Assembly (NCBI GenBank): GCA_022839045.1
Contig: JALHDI010000010.1
Coordinates: 38,179-102,178, forward strand
Length of the DNA: 64,000 nt
Origin: Sporomusaceae bacterium
GTDB taxonomy: Bacteria > Bacillota_C > Negativicutes > Sporomusales_B > UBA7701
Direction: 5' to 3'
In this document: one piece after another, positions 40,881 through 49,531 of the stretch
Layout: every line of letters starts with the position of its first letter
Position numbering within the stretch: the stretch's first letter is position 1
Program-made: the position numbers and the translations under genes
The notes under the pieces: model-generated
Seen by the model: only the letters and a program-made list of their open reading frames with translations
Databases searched by the model: none
What the model was told of the DNA's origin: nothing

Positions 40881-43133
40881 TTAGAATTTGTGTGTCACCT
40901 GCAGCGAGTACGTGCGGCCGGGCGCCACGTAGTAGGAGTAATACTGGCGGTCGAACAGGTTGTTTACCCCAAAAGTGACGGTATTGTCCTTGTCCCACTG
41001 GTACTCGGCGCCGATACTGACGATGAAATACGGGTCGTAGGAACCGTACACGCCGCTTACCACATCGCTGTTGTCGTCGCTGTTGTACCGTTTGCTGGCG
41101 TAACTGCCGGTCAGGTTGCCGCGCCACTTCCCCTTCTGGTAATCCAGGCCGAAGTTCAACAAGTGCTTCGGCACCTGCTGGACCTGTTTGCCCTCGGACG
41201 CCGCATTGGCCGTGTTCTTGCTGATGATGGCCCGCTGGTAGGTATAGTTCAGGAAAGTGGTCCAAACAGCGTCGAGACGGTGGCTGACTTCGAATTCCAC
41301 CCCGTCTGTCTGCCCCTCGCCGGCGTTTTCGTATCGCTGCCAGCGATAGGTCGTGCCCGGTTTGTTGATGCCCAGGTCCCGCCGGTAGATTATGTCGGTA
41401 ATGTCGTTGTGGAAATAGGTAATGTTCATATTGGTCCTGGCGTTGACTTTCCGGTTCCAGCCGAGTTCCACCGTGGCCACCCTTTGCGGCTTCAAGTCCG
41501 GGTTGCCGTCGTACAGGATGTGGGTGGAGCCTGGCGGCACATTGCTGGTCGAAAGCCACCCACGGTACATGGTGTACAAATCGGGGGCCTGGAAGGCTTT
41601 GCTCCAGGACAGATGCAGGCCGGTTTTCTCGTCGGCCTTGTACAGCAGGGCGACCTTCGGGCTGAAGGCCGAGTCGCTGCGTTCCGGGTAATAGGTCGGG
41701 TCGGACGTCGCCACGCTGTTGTCCTGGTTCATGCCGTCGTAGTTGGTCCACTTGTCGTAGCGGCCGCCGACGGTAAGACTCAGTTTGTCGTTCAGCTTGC
41801 GCTCATCCTGGGCAAAAAAGGCCAGCGTCCGGGAGCGGCCTTCGGCCTGGGAATAGAGTGTCGTTTTGCTGCTGCGGTCCAGCCAGTTGCCCAGCCGGTA
41901 TTCCTGGTTGTGGATCCAGTCGTGGCGGTAGTTGACGCCCACCACCATGCGGTCCTTGTCGCCGAGGCGCAGTTCCTTCTGCAAATCGAAGTTCCAGCGT
42001 TTGTTGGGTGCGTCCGAGATGCGGCCGCTCCCGCCGCCGGGCGACGAAGCGCTGCTGATATACCAGCTGCTCAGCACGTCGGTCAGGCCGGCGTTGAAGG
42101 TCCAGCCTTTCTCCTTGTCCTTGTAGCCGAAAGTATAAAAATTGCTTTCCCGGCCGCCCGGCAACCCTAAGAAGGTATTGCCCGACACCGTTATCCGCTG
42201 TCCGCCGCCGACATCCACCGTCCCGGTGTAGGCGGCGCCGTTCAGCGTAAGATAGTTGTGTCCCGATCCGTAGCCGTAATCGTATTTGTCGTGGAGAACG
42301 CCGAAGGTCAGGCTGCGGCTGGCGTCGATCCTGTAGACCAGCTTGCCGCCGATATCGGTCTGCTTCCAGGTGTTGTCCCCGGTGTCGCCGACCAGGTGCT
42401 TGGGGGCGCCGGTGCTGGAACTGGTCGGCGTCCAGCCGACGACGCCGCTCGTGCCCGCGCCGGTGCTCGGGCTTGCCGTGGCCAGGCCGGAAGGGTAGCC
42501 GTTGGTCGTCTTGCGTTCAAAGTTGATCCGATAGCTAAGCTTATCCGAAAGCTTGTCGCTGACGCTCATCCGGTTTGTCCAGGTGCCGTAGGTCTCGAAC
42601 TTGGACGATATAGTCGCCTCGCGTTTATCGGGCGATTTGGTGATGATGTTGATGACGCCGCCCATCGCCGTACTGCCGTACAGCGCCGAGCCGGAACCCT
42701 TCACCACTTCGATCCGTTCCACGCTCTCAATGGGCACGGCCGACCAGGTCACAGATCCTGAATACGCCTGGTTCATCGGCTGCCCGTCCAGCAACACCAG
42801 CGTTTGCATCGTGCCGCTGAAGCCGCGCATCGACACCGACGCCGTGGTGGACGTCAGCCCTTTCTGCCGGTTGTCGAATACCCCCGCCGCCAGCTTAAGC
42901 GCCTGGTCGATGGTCTGAATGTTCATCTTGCCGATGTCCGCGGCCGTTATGACGGTTACGCTGGCCGGTACGTCCTTGATCGCCTGCTCGACCTTCGTGG
43001 CGGTCACCACGACGGTATCCAGGTCGTAGACCGGCGCCTCCTCGGCGTGAGCCGCCGGCGCCAGCGACCCGGCGCCGAGCAGCAGCGACAAAAGTATCGC
43101 CCGCCGGAGATTTTTTCTGTTTTTCCTCGTCAT
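40881..43133 (-). CDS. TonB-dependent outer-membrane receptor (second)
   Basis: A 750-residue receptor starting MTRKNRKNLRRA with a signal peptide (ILLSLLLGAGSLAPAAHA), TonB-box region (LDTVVVTATKVEQAIKDVPA), plug (LVLLDGQPMNQAYSG; GSALYGSTAMGGVINIITK) and a barrel ending in YSLQVTHKF. It overlaps the cobN stop by ATGA. Its neighbours make a tetrapyrrole or cobamide ligand likely, but loop sequences give no direct clue. Confidence 0.86.
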   Translation of the reverse strand: MTRKNRKNLRRAILLSLLLGAGSLAPAAHAEEAPVYDLDTVVVTATKVEQAIKDVPASVTVITAADIGKMNIQTIDQALKLAAGVFDNRQKGLTSTTASVSMRGFSGTMQTLVLLDGQPMNQAYSGSVTWSAVPIESVERIEVVKGSGSALYGSTAMGGVINIITKSPDKREATISSKFETYGTWTNRMSVSDKLSDKLSYRINFERKTTNGYPSGLATASPSTGAGTSGVVGWTPTSSSTGAPKHLVGDTGDNTWKQTDIGGKLVYRIDASRSLTFGVLHDKYDYGYGSGHNYLTLNGAAYTGTVDVGGGQRITVSGNTFLGLPGGRESNFYTFGYKDKEKGWTFNAGLTDVLSSWYISSASSPGGGSGRISDAPNKRWNFDLQKELRLGDKDRMVVGVNYRHDWIHNQEYRLGNWLDRSSKTTLYSQAEGRSRTLAFFAQDERKLNDKLSLTVGGRYDKWTNYDGMNQDNSVATSDPTYYPERSDSAFSPKVALLYKADEKTGLHLSWSKAFQAPDLYTMYRGWLSTSNVPPGSTHILYDGNPDLKPQRVATVELGWNRKVNARTNMNITYFHNDITDIIYRRDLGINKPGTTYRWQRYENAGEGQTDGVEFEVSHRLDAVWTTFLNYTYQRAIISKNTANAASEGKQVQQVPKHLLNFGLDYQKGKWRGNLTGSYASKRYNSDDNSDVVSGVYGSYDPYFIVSIGAEYQWDKDNTVTFGVNNLFDRQYYSYYVAPGRTYSLQVTHKF

Positions 43134-46100
43134 CCCCTTACATCCTTCCCCTCTAATTTCTTGCCCAGTTTCGCCTGCCAGGCCGGCACTTCGTCGGCGG
43201 TAACGATATCTATGGAGCCTCCCTGAAACTCTCCGGCAACGTCGCCCATCCGCTCTTCCATCCAGCCTTCGATTTCCATATAGGTGTCCCTGAGTCCGTC
43301 CAGCACCTCGGGGTCGGCCTGCCATAAGCCCCGCTCGGCCGCCTCCAGCAGCCGCCGGTTGATCTCCTCCATCGCCCAGGGGTTATTGTCTTCGAACCAC
43401 CGGCGCATTTCTTCGTCAAGAACATAGGTCTTGGCGAGGTCGTCGAAAACCCAGTCGGCCACCGCCCCGGTGGTGGCTTCCCAGCCGTAGACATGGGTGA
43501 CGCGTTTGGCTATGTCGCCGGCGCCCTTGTAGCCGTGGCGTTTCATGCCTTCAATCCAGTCCGGGTTGAGGATCTTCACCCTGATGATGCTCTCGATTTC
43601 TTCCGACAGGGTGGTCACCGCCGGCCGCAACGAGTCGCGGGTGTCGCCGTAGTAGGTTTTCACCTCGCCGCCCTTGACCGATTGGGCCGCCGCCGTCAGA
43701 CCGCCGTAATAGGAGAAGTGGCAACAACAGCCGAACAAGTCATATTCGTCGGTGGCCGCCTTGTTGTACGTAAGGTCGACCGTTTTCAGCTGGCGCTTGA
43801 ACTGTCCGGCCGACTCCCGGCCGCCGCGGTCCTTGCCGTAGGCGTAGCCGCTCCAGGCGATGAAGATGTCGGCCAAATCCTGCTCGGTTTTCCAGGCCGA
43901 GGCATGGACCGCCAGGCTGACGCCGGCGCCGTAGGTGTTCGGCCTGCTGCCGAAAATCCTCGCCGTCGCCTGTTCCCAGGCTGCCGGCGTATCGTCGGCC
44001 AGCTGTTCCAGCACATGCTTGCGGACGTAGTTTTGCTCGTCCGGTTCGTCCAGGGCGGCAACCGCCCGCACAGCCTCATCGATATACTCGACGATCCCCG
44101 GGAAACAGTCCCGGGTCACGCCGCCGATCCTGAGGGTGACGTCGATGCGCGGCCTGCCGAGCTCCTCCGGGGGAATGACGCGGAAGCCCTTGACCCGCCC
44201 GCCGGCGAGCCACTTCGGCTCCACCCCCAGCAGCGCCAAAATCTGCGCCACCTGCTCGCCGTCCGTCCACATGCAGTCGGTGGCGAACAGCACCATACCG
44301 CAGTTTTCCGGCAGGCGGCCGGTATCCGCCTCGTGCCTTGCCAGCAGGGCGTCGGCCAACTTGCGGCCCACCTGCCAGGCCGCCCTGGTGGGGATGCGCT
44401 CCGGGTCGGCGCTGTAAAAGTTCCGGCCGGTGGGCAGGATATCGGCCCGCCCCCTGGTGATCAGCCCCGAAGGCCCGGCCGGCAGGTAGCCGCCGCTAAA
44501 GCCATGCAGCAGGCCGTCGATCTCTTTCGAGGCCGAAAGATTGGCGTCGATGGTTTTGACTTTATCCCGCCACTCCTCAAGCTGACCAATTTTGTCAGGA
44601 TTTACAAGGCTGTCGCCCATAACCTTGCAGGCCAGATCATGCATGGCCGCATCGTCAGCCGTGAACCTGCCGATAAAAGCCTTGACATGGCCGTTGACCT
44701 GGTCCAGCAGGGCGCCGTAGTTCTTTTCAAAGCCGGCGTGCCAGGCATGGGGGCTGTCGATGAGCAGATCGTAGTCAAGGTCCATGAGCTCGGCCACCAG
44801 CCGGCCGAGGCTGCCGTCGACCCCGCTGTCGTGCCGCACCGCCGCCCGGATGAAGCCGATCCGCCGTTCGCCCTGGGGGATGTCGCCGAAAATGTGCATG
44901 CCATCCTGGTGCATGCGGTTTTTCAGGCGGATCACCTGGCCGTGCAGTTTTTCCGCCAGCGCTTCGAAGTCGGCGCTGGCGCTTTCGTCGATCAACTTTC
45001 CCTCGGCAGCCTTCCCGCTGATAAGGTGCTCCAGTTCGTGAGCGCGCGCCGGGTCGGCCCGTCTGGCCCGCGCGTATTCGTCCAGCAGAGTTTCCAGTTC
45101 CTCAAGCTGGCCGTAGGTGCCGGCCTCCGCCATCACCGTTTGCATATGCCCGACCAGCGCGGCGTAGCTGCGTCGCTTGGCGATCGTCCCTTCCGGGGGA
45201 TTGTCGGTATTGTATATGTATAGGTGCGGTATCGTCCCCAGGACGAGCTCGGGGAAACAGGTCTCCGAAAGCCCGAGCGACTTCCCGGGAAGAAACTCCA
45301 GGTTGCCGTGGGTGCCGACATCCACCAGGACGTCGGCACCCCAGGAATCCTCCAGGTAGCGGTACGTGGCCGCATACTGATGGGTGGGGGGGCACTCGGG
45401 GTCGTGCAGCAGTTTGCAGACCTGGCCGTCGCAGCGCGCCCCGGCGCAGCCCCGCTTGGGCTGACAACAGACCACGACGTTGCCGTACTCGACGCCGGTT
45501 ATCAGTATCTTGCCGTCATACACCATGGCGGCCGGCACGCCGTCTTTTTCCTCGCCCGGCGGCGCGCCCCAGGTCTCGGTCATCGCCGACCGCATCACTT
45601 CCGGGAAGCCGTCGAACCACCGCCGGTACTCGGCAGCTGTCATATAATGGATGACGCCGCCCTTGGCGACGATCTCCTCGATGGGGGTCCAGCGGAAATC
45701 GGATATCGCCTTCCGCTCCATGATCCGGTCGATCAGTTCCTTGCCGGAGGCCGGCATATCTTCAATACGGTAGCCCGCCTCCCGCATAGCGGCCATGATG
45801 CGGGCCACGCTTTCCAGCGAGTCAAGGTTGGCAGCGCCGCCCACCGCCAGTTCCACTCCGTGGCAGGGGCTGTTGTGGAGGATGAAAGCCACTTTGCGGT
45901 CGGCCGGCTTCTTGTATTTCAGATCGATCCACTTTTTCACCCGCCGGCACAGATAGGCCACGCGGCCCTCGACCGGCAGATAATATTCCAGCGCGCCGCC
46001 GATGTCCTGCTGCCGGACCCGGCTAAGGCAACCGATGACGATTGGCTCGATGACGCCGTTCACCTCGGGCATGGCCACCGACATGACCATGGTTGGCCCC

Positions 46101-46990
46101 GAGATGCCATAGACGTCGGCCCGCCAGTCGCCCTCGGTCTTTCCGTAGGCCAAAAGGCCTTTGATGATCGGCACGTCGAGGCGCTTGAGCAGCTCTTCGC
46201 CGGCCGGCTGGGCGGTACGCTCGGTGTCCCCGTGCTTGACCAAAAAGAAAGACTGCAGGTTTATCAGCACATCGATCGCCGGCTGCCCGTCGGTCATGAA
46301 ATAGTTGGCGATGGCGAAAGCATTGTCTTCCGACCCGGTTTCGACGTCGCGCCTGCCGGTGCTGAAGGCCGGGATGACGTTGCAGCCGGCGGCCTCAAGC
46401 TCGGCGATTATTGCTTCGATCACCTCGGTGTTGCGATTCAGCCACAAGTGCCGGTAGCAGAGCACCCCCACCGTCGGGCGGTCGGCTTTCCAGTCCGGAT
46501 GGTTATTGATGTACGCAGCCAAGTCTTCGTAGACGGCCTCATCGCCGGAGTAGAAGATGCCCTGCCAGGCGATCTCCTCCGGCGGCAAAACGGTAACCGC
46601 GGCCCCCAGCACCTCTTTCATGATGCATAACAGGGCATTTCGCGAGTTTTCCCGGCCGCCCAGTGTCAGGTAGCGCTGCACCGTCAGCGTGATGTCGGCC
46701 CGGACGGTATTGTAAGCGGCCAAGCCAGGGTCATAGCCGAAAGCTACCGTGGGTTTCTGCCCGCTTACAGCGCCGATGTCGGCCGCCACCGCCTCCCACA
46801 CCGCGTTGGTGGCGGGGAACAGCAGCAATGCGTCGGCCTCCCGACGAAGAAAATTGATAAACCCCTCCCGAAAATCCATGTCTTCGAGGTCGCGGATGCT
46901 GCACATCCTTAGTTCCAGGCCGGCGATCCCCCCGGCCGCCTCGGTCAGAGCAGGCATATAGCTGGTCCACATGATCGCGCCGATTTTCAC
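43130..46990 (-). CDS. cobN: Cytoplasmic CobN-like chelatase large subunit
   Basis: A 1286-residue CobN/BchH-family protein without signal peptide or anchor. GTG at 46990 follows GGAGGAGATACG. Motifs include ADVLVDVGTHGNLEFLPGKS, YNTDNPPEGTIAKRRSYAAL and LFGCCCHFSYYGGLTAAAQS. With ChlI and the ChlI-ChlD fusion it should form an ATP-driven chelatase. In aerobic B12 synthesis CobN inserts cobalt into hydrogenobyrinic diamide, but no cob/cbi pathway genes are here, and it is paired with uptake genes instead. Cobalt, nickel or reverse (dechelation) activity are all open. Confidence 0.83.
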   Translation of the reverse strand: MKIGAIMWTSYMPALTEAAGGIAGLELRMCSIRDLEDMDFREGFINFLRREADALLLFPATNAVWEAVAADIGAVSGQKPTVAFGYDPGLAAYNTVRADITLTVQRYLTLGGRENSRNALLCIMKEVLGAAVTVLPPEEIAWQGIFYSGDEAVYEDLAAYINNHPDWKADRPTVGVLCYRHLWLNRNTEVIEAIIAELEAAGCNVIPAFSTGRRDVETGSEDNAFAIANYFMTDGQPAIDVLINLQSFFLVKHGDTERTAQPAGEELLKRLDVPIIKGLLAYGKTEGDWRADVYGISGPTMVMSVAMPEVNGVIEPIVIGCLSRVRQQDIGGALEYYLPVEGRVAYLCRRVKKWIDLKYKKPADRKVAFILHNSPCHGVELAVGGAANLDSLESVARIMAAMREAGYRIEDMPASGKELIDRIMERKAISDFRWTPIEEIVAKGGVIHYMTAAEYRRWFDGFPEVMRSAMTETWGAPPGEEKDGVPAAMVYDGKILITGVEYGNVVVCCQPKRGCAGARCDGQVCKLLHDPECPPTHQYAATYRYLEDSWGADVLVDVGTHGNLEFLPGKSLGLSETCFPELVLGTIPHLYIYNTDNPPEGTIAKRRSYAALVGHMQTVMAEAGTYGQLEELETLLDEYARARRADPARAHELEHLISGKAAEGKLIDESASADFEALAEKLHGQVIRLKNRMHQDGMHIFGDIPQGERRIGFIRAAVRHDSGVDGSLGRLVAELMDLDYDLLIDSPHAWHAGFEKNYGALLDQVNGHVKAFIGRFTADDAAMHDLACKVMGDSLVNPDKIGQLEEWRDKVKTIDANLSASKEIDGLLHGFSGGYLPAGPSGLITRGRADILPTGRNFYSADPERIPTRAAWQVGRKLADALLARHEADTGRLPENCGMVLFATDCMWTDGEQVAQILALLGVEPKWLAGGRVKGFRVIPPEELGRPRIDVTLRIGGVTRDCFPGIVEYIDEAVRAVAALDEPDEQNYVRKHVLEQLADDTPAAWEQATARIFGSRPNTYGAGVSLAVHASAWKTEQDLADIFIAWSGYAYGKDRGGRESAGQFKRQLKTVDLTYNKAATDEYDLFGCCCHFSYYGGLTAAAQSVKGGEVKTYYGDTRDSLRPAVTTLSEEIESIIRVKILNPDWIEGMKRHGYKGAGDIAKRVTHVYGWEATTGAVADWVFDDLAKTYVLDEEMRRWFEDNNPWAMEEINRRLLEAAERGLWQADPEVLDGLRDTYMEIEGWMEERMGDVAGEFQGGSIDIVTADEVPAWQAKLGKKLEGKDVRG

Positions 46991-47001
46991 CGTATCTCCT
47001 C

Positions 47002-47865
47002 CTATAAGCACGTTCTGGCGAATTCGTACAACGGGCGCAGGGCCGAATGATAAAAGAGCCCGTACTGATAGCCCAGATAACTGGTTTTACTGACCACTGC
47101 CGCCGCCGCCAGCACGAGATAACCTGCCAGCAGAGCCTTCTCCGCGGCGTTAAACCGCAATTCCTCAAGATAAGTGCGCTGCCCGAAGGCCCGGAAAGCC
47201 CTGCTTTCCACGGTCACCGCCAGCGTACCTGCCCGCCGCAGGCAGTTGCCGAGAATGGGCAGCAGAGTTTGCATGCTGAACCGGCTGCCGCCCCGCAGCT
47301 TCGAGGCCGCCATCACCTGCAACGTCTCCTGCATGAGGATTGGTATGAACCTTACGGCCGTAACCGCCATGAAGGCCAGGCTGTAGGGCAGCCGCAGTCT
47401 GACCAGCCCCAACAGCAGCAGCCTGCTGTCCGTCGTCCAGCATACCAAGAGGCCCAGCGTGGTCATGGCCGCCATCCGCAATCCCTGCCGTAGGCCGTAG
47501 AATATCCCCTCCCGATACACATACAGGCCATCGGTCAGCGGGCCCAGCAGCGGCGTCTGGGGCGAAATAACGGTCAGGACGGCGGTGCGGGGCATCTGCT
47601 CATAAAACAGCGCCTGGCTGAACACCGCCCCCCAAAGACCGATGGCGACAACCGCCAAAACTATTTTTACTTTCAGCAGCGTGAGCCTGGCGGCGAATAC
47701 GCCGGCAAGGCCGCCGGCCAGCAGGCCGGCGAATAGCCAGGGATTGTCGAGGAAGACGACAAGGAGGCCGGTAATAACCAGCATGAGTATCTTTACCCTT
47801 GGGTCCAGGCGGGTTATTGCGGTGGCCTCGACGCCGCTGTAGGTGAATTCTTGCCAGTTCAGCAT
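47002..47865 (-). CDS. ecfT: ECF transporter T component
   Basis: A 287-residue EcfT/CbiQ-type protein with about five to six helices and the two coupling motifs ARG-like ASKLRGGSR and ESRAFRAFG in the cytoplasmic loop. It overlaps the ATPase gene by seven bases. It couples ATP hydrolysis to the S component encoded two genes upstream. Confidence 0.84.
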   Translation of the reverse strand: MLNWQEFTYSGVEATAITRLDPRVKILMLVITGLLVVFLDNPWLFAGLLAGGLAGVFAARLTLLKVKIVLAVVAIGLWGAVFSQALFYEQMPRTAVLTVISPQTPLLGPLTDGLYVYREGIFYGLRQGLRMAAMTTLGLLVCWTTDSRLLLLGLVRLRLPYSLAFMAVTAVRFIPILMQETLQVMAASKLRGGSRFSMQTLLPILGNCLRRAGTLAVTVESRAFRAFGQRTYLEELRFNAAEKALLAGYLVLAAAAVVSKTSYLGYQYGLFYHSALRPLYEFARTCL

Positions 47866-49520
47866 CGCCAGTGTTCCTCCAGATCGGCGGGAGTGAATGC
47901 GTCGGCAATCCCCAGTTCTTTTCCCACCAGCCAGGCTTGGGTGGGCCTGAGACCGCTGCGGGCGAGCAGAGCCTCGTCGGCGAAAATCTTGCGGGGCTGA
48001 TCGTCGGCGATGATCCGGCCGCCGTCCATGACGACGATCCTGGTGGCGTAGCGGATGGCGGTATCGACGTCATGGGTGCAGAAGACAAGTGTTTCTGCCT
48101 GGGCCGTCAGCCCGTCCATCATGCTGTCGATGTGCCTTTTATCCTGGCCGGTGGTCGGTTCGTCGAGCAAGACGATTTCCGGCCGCATGGCCACGACGGC
48201 GGCCACCGCCGTCCTCAGCCGCTGACCGCGGCTGAGGGCCAACGGCGGGTCGTCCTGGAACGGCACCAGGGCGAGACTCTCTATCGCCCGGCTGTAGCGT
48301 TCCGCCCTCACGGCGGACGGGAGTCCGAGGTTCAGCAGACCGAAGTCCACCTCCCGCCGGACGCTGGCCTGAAAAAGCATCAGGTCGGGGTTTTGCATCA
48401 CCATCCCCACCGTTCCCAGCGGCAGATCGTAACTACGGGATATTGTCCGGCCGGCCACTTGGACCGTACCCCGCCAAGGCGGCGTCAGGGCCGCGATATG
48501 AGCTAGCAGCGTCGATTTGCCGGCGCCGTTGCGGCCCATCACCGCCACCCGTTCGCCACGGCCAACGACGAGGTTCAGGCTTTCCACCGCCAGCTTGTCC
48601 TGTTTGCCGTACCGATAGGACAACTCCCTGACCTCGATAGCCCGCTGGGGGGCGATTGGCCCGAACCTTACCTTATCCAACGGGACTTTGGTCCGAACCG
48701 CGCCGTTCGTTTTCAGCATCTCGGCCGCTTCCTGCACCGTCATGGCAACCCGGCCCAATTTGAAGCGACGGCTTATCTCCACCGTATCCGGCAGCCTCAG
48801 TCCCATACTGGCGAATAAGTCCGCTCGGGCCATGGCCTCACGCGTCGGCGCGTCGATCAGAATCCGGCCGTCCCGCATCACTATCATCCGGTCGACGAAC
48901 TGCGCCACTTCGTGGATACGGTGCTCCACCATGACCACCGTCACCCCGTAATCCTTGTTCAGCTTTCGCACCACCGTCATGACCTCGTTCGCTCCCTGGG
49001 GGTCGAGCTGGCTGATTGGTTCGTCCAAGGCCAGCACCCTGGGATTAAGGGCCAGCATCGCGGCGATGGCCAGCCGCTGCTTCTGGCCGCCCGACAACGC
49101 CGCCGTGCTCCTGCGGCGGCAATCGTCCAATTCCACCGCCTTAAGCGCCCATTCCACCCGCTGTTCTATTTCGGGCCGGGGCAAACAGAGATTTTCCGGC
49201 CCGAACGCCACTTCGTCCTGGATGGCGGTGGCAAAGATCTGGTCGTCCGGGCTTTGCTGGACAAGTCCCACCTCGGCCGAAAGTTGAGCCATCGTCAGCG
49301 ACCGGGTCTCCCGGCCGTCGATAAGAATCTCGCCCCGGCACTCGCCGCCGGAAAGGTGGGGAATGATGCCGTTAAGGCATTTGAGCAGCGTGCTTTTGCC
49401 GCAGCCGGTGGGACCGGTCAGGAGAACGAACTCGCCCGCCCGGATGCGCAGGTTGATTTCGCGTATGCTGGCCGTCTCCCGCCCGGGATAGCGGAAGCTG
49501 AGATTGTTGATCGCAATCAT
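47859..49520 (-). CDS. ECF transporter double ATPase (A and A' fused)
   Basis: A 553-residue protein with two ABC domains. The first has GPTGCGKSTLLKCL, SGGQKQRLAIAAM and ALDEPISQLDPQ. The second has GRNGAGKSTLLAHI, LSRGQRLRTAVAAV and LLDEPTTGQD; its signature LSRGQ is degenerate. The start at 49520 (MIAINNLSFRYPG) is clear. Fused EcfA-EcfA' proteins serve dedicated (group I-like) ECF importers, consistent with one private substrate. Confidence 0.86.
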   Translation of the reverse strand: MIAINNLSFRYPGRETASIREINLRIRAGEFVLLTGPTGCGKSTLLKCLNGIIPHLSGGECRGEILIDGRETRSLTMAQLSAEVGLVQQSPDDQIFATAIQDEVAFGPENLCLPRPEIEQRVEWALKAVELDDCRRRSTAALSGGQKQRLAIAAMLALNPRVLALDEPISQLDPQGANEVMTVVRKLNKDYGVTVVMVEHRIHEVAQFVDRMIVMRDGRILIDAPTREAMARADLFASMGLRLPDTVEISRRFKLGRVAMTVQEAAEMLKTNGAVRTKVPLDKVRFGPIAPQRAIEVRELSYRYGKQDKLAVESLNLVVGRGERVAVMGRNGAGKSTLLAHIAALTPPWRGTVQVAGRTISRSYDLPLGTVGMVMQNPDLMLFQASVRREVDFGLLNLGLPSAVRAERYSRAIESLALVPFQDDPPLALSRGQRLRTAVAAVVAMRPEIVLLDEPTTGQDKRHIDSMMDGLTAQAETLVFCTHDVDTAIRYATRIVVMDGGRIIADDQPRKIFADEALLARSGLRPTQAWLVGKELGIADAFTPADLEEHWRC

Positions 49521-49531
49521 CGGTTTCTCCC

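Noticed and set aside
43493..46630. Long plus-strand open frames (up to 576 codons) opposite cobN
   Set aside because: They are antisense shadows of a GC-rich gene with strong codon bias; composition is Arg/Gly/Ala/His-rich and there are no ribosome sites or family motifs.
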